A stretch of 33,137 bases of DNA from Verrucomicrobiota bacterium (GTDB taxonomy: Bacteria > Verrucomicrobiota > Verrucomicrobiia > JADLBR01). Positions 6,274 to 14,909 of the stretch are shown in pieces; positions within the stretch are counted from its first letter, which is position 1; each line of letters starts with the position of its first letter. Under the pieces are notes generated by a model that was given only the letters and a program-made list of their open reading frames with translations, was not told where the DNA came from and ran no database searches. The position numbers and the translations under genes were made by a program. The DNA is taken from the NCBI GenBank assembly GCA_029560585.1, contig JAKQKQ010000027.1, positions 1-33,137 on the forward strand, written 5' to 3'.

Positions 6274-9099
6274 ATGACTGCAGAGAACGAAAAGAATCGA
6301 TACAAGAACACCCTGAACCTGCCCAAGACCGGTTTCGCGATGCGCGCCAATCTCGCGCAGAACGAGTCGCTCAGCCAGAAGCGCTGGACCGAGGGGCGGG
6401 TCTACGAAAAGGCCACGGCGGCGCGCGCGGGGGCTCGGGCTTTCGTGTTTCACGATGGCCCGCCCTACGCCAACGGTTCGATCCACGTGGGCCACCTGCT
6501 GAACAAGGTGCTCAAGGACATCGTGGTGCGAAGCCGGCTGGTGATGGGCCGCCAGTGCCATTACATCCCCGGCTGGGACTGCCACGGGTTGCCCATCGAG
6601 CACAAGGTCCTGTCCGGGCTGATGGAGTCCGGCAAGATCGCGAAACTGGCCGCGTTGCCCGAGGACACTCGCCGCATGGCGGTCCGGCGCGAGTGCGCCA
6701 AGTCCGCCGCCGAGTTCGTGAAGCTGCAGTCCGCCCAGATGCAGCGGCTGCTGACCCTCGCGGACTACCCGAATCCGTACCTGACGATGGCGCCGGCCTA
6801 CGAGAGGGCCGTGCTGGAGGTGTTCGCGGACCTAGTCGCGCAGGGCATCGTCTACCGCGATCTCAAGCCCGTGCACTGGTCCATCGCCAACCAGACGGCG
6901 CTCGCCGATGCGGAACTCGAATACATGGACCGGGAGGACACCTCGGTCTTCGTGAATTTTGACGCCGACGATCCCGCGGCGGTCGCGGCGGCCTTCGGCC
7001 TCAAGGCGATCGCCGGAAAGCCGTCTTTCATGATCTGGACGACGACCCCGTGGACGTTGCCCGCGAACCTCGCGGTGGCGGTGCACGGGCGGTTCGAGTA
7101 CGCGCTGGCCCGCATTGGCGACAGGCCGTGCGTCGTGGCGAAGGAACTGCTCGCCGCCGTCGCCAAGGGGGCGGGCGAGGCCAACCCCCAGGTGCTGGGC
7201 ACGGCGCGGGGCGAGGTGCTCGTCGGCCTGAAATACCGGCATCCCTTCTGTGATCGCGTGAGCCCGGTGGTCGTGGCCGACTACGTGACCCTCGAGGACG
7301 GCACCGGCCTCGTGCACACGGCGCCAGGCCACGGCGTCGAGGATTACATGACGGGTCTTCGCGAGGGGCTGGAGATCTACTGCCCCGTGCGCGACGACGG
7401 GACCTTCGATGACACCGCACCGGAATGGCTCCGCGGCCAGGTCGTTTGGGCCGCGAACGACCTCGTGGTGGAGCGCCTGCGCGACTCCGGCCATCTCGTG
7501 CACGCGCACAAGTTCACGCACAGCTACCCGCACGACTGGCGCGGCAAGACGCCGGTGATCTTCCGGGCGACCGAGCAGTGGTTCGTTTCGGTGGACCGGT
7601 CGCTGAAGGGCCACGGCAAGAGCCTGCGGCAGATGGCGATCGCGGCGGTGGAGGCCGACGTGCGCTTCGTGCCCGACTGGGGCCGCAATCGCTTGCGCGG
7701 CATGCTGGAGTCACGCCCCGATTGGTGCATCTCGCGGCAGCGGTCGTGGGGCCTGCCCATCCCGGCGTTCCATGTGCCGGGGGGCGGCGTGCTGCTGACC
7801 GCGGCGTCGGCCCGCGCCGTGGCGGCGGCCTTCGGCGAACGCGGTAGCGACGCGTGGTTCACCGAGCCGCCCGCGCGACTGTTGGAAAAGTATGACCCGG
7901 CGCGCGATCCCGATGCCCCCGAGGGCCTCGATATTGGGAAGCTGGAGAAGACCTATGACATCTTCGATGTCTGGTTTGAATCGGGATCGTCATGGAACGG
8001 CGTGATGCGCGCCCGCGGGGAGGGGTATCCGACCGACCTGTATCTCGAGGGTTCCGACCAGCACCGCGGATGGTTTCAGCTTTCGCTGTTGCCGGCTCTC
8101 GGCGCCACGGGCCAGCCGCCATTCCGGACGCTGCTGACCCACGGGTTCATGGTCGACAAGGACGGGCGCAAGATGAGCAAATCGCTCGGCAACACGCTCG
8201 AGGTCGATGAGTTGCTCAAGGATTTCGGTGCCGACATCTGCCGTTGGTGGGTCAGTTCCCTGGCGTTCGAGAACGACATCAAGGTGGATCGCCAGTTCTT
8301 TGAGCTGGCGGGCGAGTCGTACCGCAAGGTGCGGAACACGCTTCGATTCCTCCTCAGCAACCTCTACGATTTCGATCCCGCGAGCGATGCCGTCGATCTC
8401 GCATCGCTCCCGGCCACGTCCCTGGATCTCCACGCGCTGGAGCGCGCGGCGGGCGTCCAGCGGGAGGTGCTGTCGGCCTACGACGCGTTCGATTTCAGGC
8501 GCGCCCATCTGACGCTCTTCGATTTCTGCAACGAAACCCTCTCGGCGTTCTATTGCGCGTCGATGAAAGACCGGCTCTACTGCGACCGTCCCGATTCGCC
8601 GCGGCGGCGGGCGACGCAGACGGTCATGCGGCAGATCCTCGAATCCCTGCTTCGGCTCCTGGCCCCGATCCTTCCACACACCGCCGACGAGGCCTGGCGC
8701 GCCCTGCGCGGCGACCCCGATGCCTGCATCCATTTGGAGACCGCGAGGGATCTCCCCGCGGTGGCCACCGATCCGGATTGGCCGAAGGCCCTCGAGGCGC
8801 GCGATCGCGCCCTGAAAGCCATCGAAGCGGCCAAGGCACGAGGGATCGAAAACCGCCTCGATGCCGGGGTGATTATCCCGGATGGCGACGGCAGCCTGGG
8901 AAAGTTTGCGCCGGATTTTGCCGATATGCTCGGAGTCTCAAGGGCGACGTTCTCGCCTGGGGCGGGAGAGGTCGAAGTGCTGGACCTTCGGGGAGAGCCC
9001 CGCTGCGAGCGATCATGGAAACGCGACGGCACGGTGCGCCGACGCTCCGACGGGGGGGTGCTCAGCGACCGCGACGCCGAAGCGGTGGGGGTCTCCTGA
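6274..9099 (+). CDS. ileS: Isoleucyl-tRNA synthetase with degenerate zinc knuckle
   Basis: This class I aminoacyl-tRNA synthetase charges tRNA-Ile in the cytoplasm. The 941-residue protein starts with the usual NTLNLPKT-type N-terminus, carries the HIGH signature as HVGH at 71-74 after PPYANGSI, the CP1 editing domain with the Thr-rich WTTTPWTLPANLA (about 255-267), and KMSKS at 633-637, then an anticodon-binding domain. Length is normal for the form with a C-terminal zinc finger. Oddly, that finger reads C911-x2-S914 and S931-x2-D934: the spacing of C-x2-C...C-x2-C is kept but three of four cysteines are replaced. The 6274 start has no strong ribosome binding site but fits family N-termini. 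The glycosyltransferase gene follows 40 nt downstream on the same strand. Confidence 0.96.
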   Translation: MTAENEKNRYKNTLNLPKTGFAMRANLAQNESLSQKRWTEGRVYEKATAARAGARAFVFHDGPPYANGSIHVGHLLNKVLKDIVVRSRLVMGRQCHYIPGWDCHGLPIEHKVLSGLMESGKIAKLAALPEDTRRMAVRRECAKSAAEFVKLQSAQMQRLLTLADYPNPYLTMAPAYERAVLEVFADLVAQGIVYRDLKPVHWSIANQTALADAELEYMDREDTSVFVNFDADDPAAVAAAFGLKAIAGKPSFMIWTTTPWTLPANLAVAVHGRFEYALARIGDRPCVVAKELLAAVAKGAGEANPQVLGTARGEVLVGLKYRHPFCDRVSPVVVADYVTLEDGTGLVHTAPGHGVEDYMTGLREGLEIYCPVRDDGTFDDTAPEWLRGQVVWAANDLVVERLRDSGHLVHAHKFTHSYPHDWRGKTPVIFRATEQWFVSVDRSLKGHGKSLRQMAIAAVEADVRFVPDWGRNRLRGMLESRPDWCISRQRSWGLPIPAFHVPGGGVLLTAASARAVAAAFGERGSDAWFTEPPARLLEKYDPARDPDAPEGLDIGKLEKTYDIFDVWFESGSSWNGVMRARGEGYPTDLYLEGSDQHRGWFQLSLLPALGATGQPPFRTLLTHGFMVDKDGRKMSKSLGNTLEVDELLKDFGADICRWWVSSLAFENDIKVDRQFFELAGESYRKVRNTLRFLLSNLYDFDPASDAVDLASLPATSLDLHALERAAGVQREVLSAYDAFDFRRAHLTLFDFCNETLSAFYCASMKDRLYCDRPDSPRRRATQTVMRQILESLLRLLAPILPHTADEAWRALRGDPDACIHLETARDLPAVATDPDWPKALEARDRALKAIEAAKARGIENRLDAGVIIPDGDGSLGKFAPDFADMLGVSRATFSPGAGEVEVLDLRGEPRCERSWKRDGTVRRRSDGGVLSDRDAEAVGVS

Positions 9100-9139
9100 A
9101 GAAGATTCCCCTTTCGCTCCCACGATAGTCCGTGCTTTG

Positions 9140-11077
9140 ATGGGCTCAAGCGTACGGCGATTTTGGAGGGAGCCGCCCGCGGCAAGTGATGCGGACGTGA
9201 GCGATCTAGCGCCAGATTCCAGAAATGACATCGCCGGAGGCAGAGCGGCAACCGGCGGCTGCGGACCTCGCGTTGTCTTCGCTTGGCCCGATTTTGAGCC
9301 AGAGGACCTCTTTGCTGGCCTGACGGGCTCGCGCCTTGCGCTGGCCGAAACGCTCGCGGCACGGGGCGCGGAGGTGGTGATGGCCTGGGCCGGGCGGTCC
9401 GGCGGCGCCGGGGAGACGCGATTGCGGGAGTGGGTGGCGGGCCGTGGAACAGGTGCGATCACCGTCGAGGCGGTGCCGGTGGCGTGTCGCCTGAACCACC
9501 CGTGGCGGCTGCGGTGGGAACGGGCGTTCGATTTCCGCCAGTGGCTCCGCGCCTTTGCGCTGCGCCATCCTGTGGCGGTGGTCAACGTGCCGGACACCGG
9601 AGGGGTTGCCTATTATGCGCTCTTGGCCAAGCGGGGCGGGGTTGACTTCGAGGGCGTGCGATTCGTCGTCGAGGCGTCCGGGCCGCTGCGCCGCCTACGG
9701 GCGCTAGGCCATCTCGCGATCGATAACCTCCAGGACTTGTACCAGGATTTCCTCGAGCGGCGCTGCATCGAAATGGCCGACGCGCTGATCGCACCGGATC
9801 CAGTGATCCCGGATTGGCTGGCGAGCCATGGCTGGGCGATGCCCGCGCAAGTCGCCGTGGCCGAGCCCGTCAGTGATGCATCGGTTGCCGTGGCGCCGGC
9901 CGGGCGGGTGTCGCGCATCGTGTTCATTGCCCCCCTGAGCATGGGGGGCCAACTCCCTCGTGTCTGCAGGACCCTAGGCCAAGATTCGGTCAAGGATCGG
10001 CTCCGGGATGTTGAAATCGTATTCTGGGGACCATCGGAGGGAGTGCGCGACAAGGCGGCCATGGCGCATATCGAGGCGAGCGCTGCGAGTTGGCCGTTTC
10101 GTTGGCGGGTGGAAGGGGATCTCTCGGCGCGCGCGGCGGAACGACTTTTTGGCGACGGGGCGGGAGTGGCCATCTTCCCGACGGGGCGCTCGATGGGCTG
10201 GCTGCCATACCAGTGGTGCCGGGATTCGGGCGTGGCCTGCGTTGAACCTGTCGGGCTGGGCGCGCAATCCAGGCGCATGCACATGGATGCTGCCGATCTG
10301 AGAAGGCTCGAGGAGATCCCGGATCCCGAGGCCATCGGGCGAGCCCTTCACGCCGCCCTGGACGGCACGACGAACACCCAGGGGACGCCGCCATCGCCCG
10401 GCGGCGGACGGGTGGAGGCCCGCGTGAAGCTGATGCTGGAGCCCCCGACGCCCGCCCGCGCCCAGGCGATGTCAACGGCCGAGGCCCCGCTGGTTTCGGT
10501 CTGTATCGTGACGCGCAATCGCGCCCGGCTGCTGCCGCAGGCACTGGCGTCGATCGAGGCACAGGATTATCCGGCGATCGAGGTCGTGCTCGTGGATGAC
10601 GGCAGCACCATGAAGGGGGCGCTGGCGATACTCGACGATCTCGAACCGCGGTTCCGCCAGAAAGGATGGAGGATGTTCCGTCAGGAGGAGCGCACCTTCC
10701 ATGCGGCGGCGCGCAATCGCGCCGTGCGCGAGGCCCGCGGAGAGTGGGTCATGCTCTTCGATGACGACTGTGTTTCCGAGCCCCACCAGATCCGCACGAT
10801 GCTCGCGTTCGCCACCAACATCGGCGCCGATATCGTGACCTGCCCGAGGCACGTCTTCATCGGCGATCACAGGCCTGCGACCGGGGACCGCTCCGGCTCT
10901 GTTTGGGTACCGCTTGGCGCGGTCCCGGCCGCCGGACTCTTTGAAAACTGCCTTGGGGACACCAATCTGCTGATAAGGCGCCGCGTTTTCCTCGAACTCG
11001 AGGGCCTGCGCACCGATTTCGGTGTGCCTTCCGCCGATCGGGAGTTTCTGATCCGGGCGGCCACGGCCGGCCTGTGA
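9140..11077 (+). pseudogene. Two-domain glycosyltransferase, 5' part up to in-frame TGA
   Basis: From the ATG at 9140 the frame runs 645 codons. Residues about 43-420 look like a GT-B-type glycosyltransferase (Rossmann-like strands RVVFAWP and RIVFIAPLSMGG, and an Arg-rich acceptor region), only distantly recognisable. Residues from about 450 form a family 2 glycosyltransferase: PLVSVCIVTRNR, the nucleotide-binding VLVDDGST, and the metal-site motif FDDDC. The frame stops at TGA 11075-11077 in the middle of the GT2 fold, immediately after DREFLIRAATAGL, and the next codon is an ATG in the same frame whose product is the missing GT2 end. The likely role is assembly of a surface polysaccharide or protein glycan. 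Start choice is uncertain, since the frame is open further upstream inside ileS. Confidence 0.75.
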
Positions 11078-11452
11078 ATGGAGGTCGTGCCGGAGGTCCT
11101 CTATCACTATCGGATCACCGGCGACTCTGTCTCTCGCGGTCTCACGCCGGAAACCGAGGCCCTCAGGGACCTGCGATACGCAAGGCCGTTTGTCGAAGCA
11201 CTGCCGCCGGCGTTGGCGGACCTGCCCAGGATCGCGTCCGGCTGGGTGCACCGCTGTCGCCTCCTCGAGAAGGAGTTGTCCAAGAACAAGGCGCGGATCG
11301 CGAAACTCGAGGCGCGCCTGCGACGGGATGGGCGAAAGGGGTTGGAGATCCATATCCGTCTGACGGCGCAATCCCTGCGAGCCTGGTTTGCAAGGCTCAT
11401 GACCTCGATCCGCAAGCGTTTGCCCCGGCGCGAATCGGATCGTCGACACTGA
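11078..11452 (+). pseudogene. Glycosyltransferase 3' part after the in-frame TGA
   Basis: The 124-residue continuation begins MEVVPEVLYHYRITGDSVSR, the typical distal segment of GT2 enzymes that normally follows a DxEFLxRAxxAG block. It then has a basic, coiled-coil-prone helix (LLEKELSKNKARIAKLEARL) and a cationic C-terminus. It is in the same frame as the upstream portion with no lost or gained base, so one substitution, for example CGA to TGA, explains the break. TGAATG could allow re-initiation, giving two chains. Natural pseudogene, sequencing error and split expression remain open. Confidence 0.72.
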
Positions 11453-11541
11453 TCGCCGCCTTGGCGTCGACCGCCCGCCCGATAGAGATTCCTGCTGTCG
11501 GGCAGGTTCCATCCGGCGGCTGCCGGACCACCGGGGAAAAG

Positions 11542-11626
11542 AATGGGACGTAGGAGCGCGCTTGCGCGCGACTCGAATCCCCTGCAAGCGGGCTCCTACG
11601 ATCCGGTGTCTGGATTTTCGAGCCAG
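11542..11626. repeat. 85-bp two-copy REPIN-like repeat (copy 1)
   Basis: The core 11550-11599 is two inverted hairpins, each beginning GTAGGAGC. The whole 85 bp aligns without gaps to the reverse complement of 22990-23074 with 77 identities. It lies in the gene-free stretch 11453-11900. A further repeat module, GCGCCGCATCATT, follows at 11648-11673. Confidence 0.75.
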
Positions 11627-11687
11627 CGCCGCCCCCGGCGCGCAGACGCGCCGCATCATTTATGTGGAGACTTCTGATGGCGGGGCC

Positions 11688-11835
11688 GTTTTGGACTGCG
11701 GTGGCAGAGCGAAGCGGCGACACCGCTTTTGCCCCCGGCGGAGCCGAAGCTTATGGCCCCGGCTCGCGCTTCGTGCGCTGCCAAAGCGGTGGCACCGTCC
11801 GGCGGTTGCCGGGTTCTGCCACCGCAGTCCAAAAC
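11688..11835. mobile_element. 148-bp MITE-like element with 21-bp terminal inverted repeats
   Basis: The ends 11688-11708 and 11815-11835 are perfect 21-bp inverted repeats beginning GTTTTGGACTGCGGTGGCAG. The interior holds several smaller hairpins (AGCGG/CCGCT, CCGGC/GCCGG, GAGCCG/CGGCTC). There is no open frame of note and no obvious target duplication. It sits between the convergent glycosyltransferase and PHP genes, so a role as a bidirectional transcript-end structure is an alternative. Confidence 0.6.
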
Positions 11836-11900
11836 CCTCCGGGCCCGGATCCTGGGTCGGGGCACGAGCCGCGCCCGAGAACAGCGCCCGATGTTTCTGG

Positions 11901-12920
11901 TCAGGGCGTCAGGAAAATCGGATTCGCCCAGGCGGTGCGCCCCTCCGCATCGATGACCTCGAGGCGCACGTACTTCTCCCGACCCCGCAGCTTGTGGTGC
12001 GCCTCCGTCAACAACGATCCCTTCGGGGCGGTGAACCTCTCGCCATAACCGCGTCCTCCGTCCGCAGCGATCGTGATCGTCTTGGCGGCCGACGTGCGGA
12101 CGTGGGCTTGGCCATCGGCGACCCAGAAGTCCAATATCTTCGGCCCACCGCCCGGACCGGAACACGCGTAGAATTCCCCCTTGCGCAGGGCCCCGAAGAT
12201 CGCCTCCTCCGTGAGGGTGGCCGCCTTGACCATGAGAAACGCACAGGCGACATCCGTGGGCCGATGCTCGTTGAAGTGGCCGTGGCTGTCGTCATGCGCG
12301 AAACCCATCACGCGCCTGCCGCGGACCAGGAGGTCATCCCATTGCGCGAGCGAATGCCCTTTGCCGATTGAGAGGGCACATGACGCGTTGTAGATCTCGA
12401 TCCCGAGAAAGCCATCGAGGCGCAGAAGCTCATTCACGGTCAGCCCCGACCAATAGGGGTGGGAGACCACCACCTCGCCCCCCTGCGCGCGGACCGCATC
12501 GAGAATCTCTTGCGGCCCACCATATGCCCTCGGATCGATCCGCTCCACCAGGTTGAATGCGACAAAATGGATCTCGCCACCGATCTCGGAGTGGCCAGCC
12601 GTGATCTCCTCCCCATCGATCAGCAGGAATGGTTTCGCAGAGATCGCTTTGGCCCGCGTGAGCCGGTTGTGATCCGAGAGGGCGAGGAAATCATATCCCG
12701 CCTCCTGATAGCGGGCGATCATCACCTCCGGTGCAAGATCCCCATCCGAGTTCGTGGTGTGCGTGTGCAGGTTGCCCTTGTACCAATTGCCGGGAGCCTG
12801 CCAGAAGCGTTCAGCCTCGGTCGTGCCTGCGGCGATCGAAAACGCGACAAGGGCTTTGTAAACGAATCCCGCAACGAACAAGGTCGAAAGTGTCCGGCGA
12901 ACGAGGCGATCCTTTGTCAT
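11901..12920 (-). CDS. Exported PHP-domain metallohydrolase (CehA/McbA-like)
   Basis: The 339-residue protein has a basic N-terminus and hydrophobic segment (about 10-31) that suggest a signal peptide or anchor. The PHP fold follows with metal-ligand motifs HTHTTNSDG (His52, His54, Asp59), LSDHN (Asp83, His84), a Glu in DGEEIT, a later SHPYW and FAHDDSHG. This pattern is of the CehA/McbA-type PHP hydrolases, which act on phosphoester or carbamate bonds; the true substrate is unknown. The C-terminal 70 residues look like a beta-rich add-on. The gene ends beside the MITE-like element, and a gap of 209 nt without a visible gene separates it from the upstream metallophosphatase. Confidence 0.8.
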   Translation of the reverse strand: MTKDRLVRRTLSTLFVAGFVYKALVAFSIAAGTTEAERFWQAPGNWYKGNLHTHTTNSDGDLAPEVMIARYQEAGYDFLALSDHNRLTRAKAISAKPFLLIDGEEITAGHSEIGGEIHFVAFNLVERIDPRAYGGPQEILDAVRAQGGEVVVSHPYWSGLTVNELLRLDGFLGIEIYNASCALSIGKGHSLAQWDDLLVRGRRVMGFAHDDSHGHFNEHRPTDVACAFLMVKAATLTEEAIFGALRKGEFYACSGPGGGPKILDFWVADGQAHVRTSAAKTITIAADGGRGYGERFTAPKGSLLTEAHHKLRGREKYVRLEVIDAEGRTAWANPIFLTP

Positions 12921-13129
12921 ATCGCCCGAAGTGTAGTTACGCGGAGATGCAGAGTCTATTCATCATCTGGTTCGAGAATTCAAGACGTGGACCCGCTCTG
13001 CCTAAAGGCGGTACTTCAGGCGCGCTTCAATGATTCACGATAAGGCGTTTGTGACGGCTCCCGCGGCAAGCACGAGCCGCAAGGCGATCCAAAAGCCGCG
13101 CCGACTTCTTCTCTTGGTGGGCGTGCGGT

Positions 13130-14659
13130 TCATTTGGGGTTGGTTCTTGCGGCACCGGCAGCCCCGCCTTTGGGAATGGTGTAGGAGCACGCGATTCGGC
13201 GGTTCTTCCGGTTGGATGTCCCCTCTCCCGGCGGGCAGGAGAGGATATAATCCGCGGTGACTTTCTCGGGCGACACCGTGATCCTCATGTGGCCGGGGCT
13301 ACCGAGGATCGTGCCCTCGACATACCCGTACTCCGCGGCGCTGCGCGGCGCCCTCCCGTCGCCGGGAAATCCTGGCTGTGGCACCTCTTGATAAATGATG
13401 CCGCCGAATTCCTGCTTGGCGAAAAGGTGATCGTGGCCGTGGAAGACGATGTTGACATGATTGCGCGCGAGCAATTCGTGGATGGGAAGCGGCCAGCCGG
13501 GGCGGTTCTGCTTGAAGCCGTCGCTGCCATCCCGATTCTTGCCTCCCCACTCGTAATAGGGGGCCGTCTCTGAGCCTCCGCGGCCCTCGGGGGTGATGCC
13601 GCCGACGAGGTGGTGAATGAAGACGAGGCGGAATTTCGCCCTGCTCTGTTCCAGGGTGCGCTTCAGCCATTGGTATTGCGCGAGACCCAGCGTGCGGTTC
13701 CAATTCTCGTCGGAATCGCGGCCGCCCGCACTGCTCGGCCAGAACGGGTCGAGCATCACGAAGAGGGCATCGCCCCATTCCCATGCGTAGTAGTTTTCCA
13801 AGAGGCCCGCGGTCTCGTGTTTGATCTCGTTGCCGGTGTAGAAACTGTCAGGGACCGGGTTGGAGAAATACTTCTTTCGCATCATGTTCGCCCAGACGCT
13901 CGCCTCCTCCTCGCGCCGCCGCTCACCCTTTTCGCCATCGTGGTTGCCGAGCACGAGGAAAACCGGCGCCGAGTGCCCGATGAGCCCAAAATAATACCGC
14001 TGCGCCAGATACTGTTGGGATGCGGCGGGCCGATCATCCCGATATTTGCCCGTCATGAACGTGTCGCCGAGATCGATGTGAAAATCCGGCGCGTCGGCCA
14101 AGGCGTTGGCGAGGGTGCGGGTGTAGACCGACGGTTCGGTGTTACTATCGAGGTGCGAGTCCGCTTGCACGGTGAAAGTGAACGTCGCGCCGGGCGGACG
14201 CTGGGTGTGGAAGGTGTGCTCAGGGCTTTTTTCAAATGTCGCCGATCCCTGCACACGCGAGCAGAACTGATAATAATAGCGGGTGTTCGGCTGGAGGGGG
14301 GCGACGGCCATTTCGGAGGGCTGGCCTGCCTTGAGGGCACACGTCGGCGTCTTTTGGGAGCACCGGCCGGGTTGCGTGCCGTAGGCGATGTAGCATTCGG
14401 CATTGGTGTAGGAGAGCACGCTGAGCGTGGTGGCGTTCTTCGTGGGCCGAGCGAGGACGAGATCGTAAGGATGAGGCGGCACCTCGGTCCGGAATCCCCC
14501 TTGGGGACCGCCGCGATGCCCTTCGTGACCGCGCCCACCCCTGCCAGTGCCGCGCGGCCGCTGTTCCTTGCCAGAGCCATCCTGCGGCGCGCAGACGACC
14601 GGGATGGCGATACCCAGGAATATCCATGCCGTGAAGGCAGCAATGGTGGTGCGGATCAT
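13130..14659 (-). CDS. Secreted purple-acid-phosphatase-like metallophosphoesterase
   Basis: With the start at 14659 the 509-residue product opens with a signal peptide (TTIAAFTAWIFLGIAIP) and a Gly/Arg-rich tract (about 36-56). An N-terminal fibronectin-like domain (about 60-152) with PLQPNTRYYYQF follows, then a calcineurin-like phosphoesterase domain with all metal motifs: D167-S-H169, GD at 198-199, GNHD at 238-241, FIHH at 347-350 and GHDH at 408-411. Purple acid phosphatases of this plan hydrolyse phosphomonoesters outside the cytoplasm. A longer start at 14719 would put 20 non-hydrophobic residues before the signal and is rejected. It follows the sulfatase operon on the same strand, separated by about 250 nt of hairpin repeats. 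Metal type and substrate are not determinable. Confidence 0.85.
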   Translation of the reverse strand: MIRTTIAAFTAWIFLGIAIPVVCAPQDGSGKEQRPRGTGRGGRGHEGHRGGPQGGFRTEVPPHPYDLVLARPTKNATTLSVLSYTNAECYIAYGTQPGRCSQKTPTCALKAGQPSEMAVAPLQPNTRYYYQFCSRVQGSATFEKSPEHTFHTQRPPGATFTFTVQADSHLDSNTEPSVYTRTLANALADAPDFHIDLGDTFMTGKYRDDRPAASQQYLAQRYYFGLIGHSAPVFLVLGNHDGEKGERRREEEASVWANMMRKKYFSNPVPDSFYTGNEIKHETAGLLENYYAWEWGDALFVMLDPFWPSSAGGRDSDENWNRTLGLAQYQWLKRTLEQSRAKFRLVFIHHLVGGITPEGRGGSETAPYYEWGGKNRDGSDGFKQNRPGWPLPIHELLARNHVNIVFHGHDHLFAKQEFGGIIYQEVPQPGFPGDGRAPRSAAEYGYVEGTILGSPGHMRITVSPEKVTADYILSCPPGEGTSNRKNRRIACSYTIPKGGAAGAARTNPK

Positions 14660-14697
14660 ATCATCGGCCTGCGCTCGATGCCGGATTCCGGTCGGCT

Positions 14698-14757
14698 GTA
14701 GGGCGCCTGTGTCAGGCACCCCCCGGCACCCACTGCCGTCTCGCAGAAACGGCCTAC
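14698..14757. repeat. Paired GTAGG hairpins, tail to tail
   Basis: Hairpin 14698-14720 (GTAG, then GGCGCCTG/CAGGCACC with one mismatch) and inverted hairpin 14735-14757 (GCCGTCTC/GAAACGGC then CTAC, one mismatch) have the same stem sequences as the 62-114 element but the opposite relative orientation. Confidence 0.65.
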
Positions 14758-14762
14758 ATTTT

Positions 14763-14881
14763 TCGAGTCAGCCCCGCCGCTGGCGTCCAGAGGCGCCGCA
14801 TCATTCATGGGGAAACTGGACACCCACTGCCGCCTGACACAGGCGGCCCACAAGATTTGTAGGGCGTCTCTGCGAGACGCC
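14763..14881. repeat. Composite repeat: GCATCATTCATGGG module plus head-to-head hairpins
   Basis: It starts with CGAGTCAGC, also present at the border of the 85-bp repeat, then the module GCGCCGCATCATTCATGGG (14793-14811), then the 53-bp hairpin pair 14829-14881 that matches the reverse complement of 62-114 at 50 of 53 bases. It fills the 14660-14909 gap upstream of the metallophosphatase. Confidence 0.75.
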
Positions 14882-14909
14882 AAACACGGGCGAAGTTTCA
14901 GGTCAGTGC

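Noticed and set aside
11075-11077. Selenocysteine or reassigned TGA in the glycosyltransferase
   Set aside because: No selenocysteine insertion hairpin was evident, GT2 enzymes have no need of selenocysteine at this point, and TGA ends several overlapping gene pairs normally.
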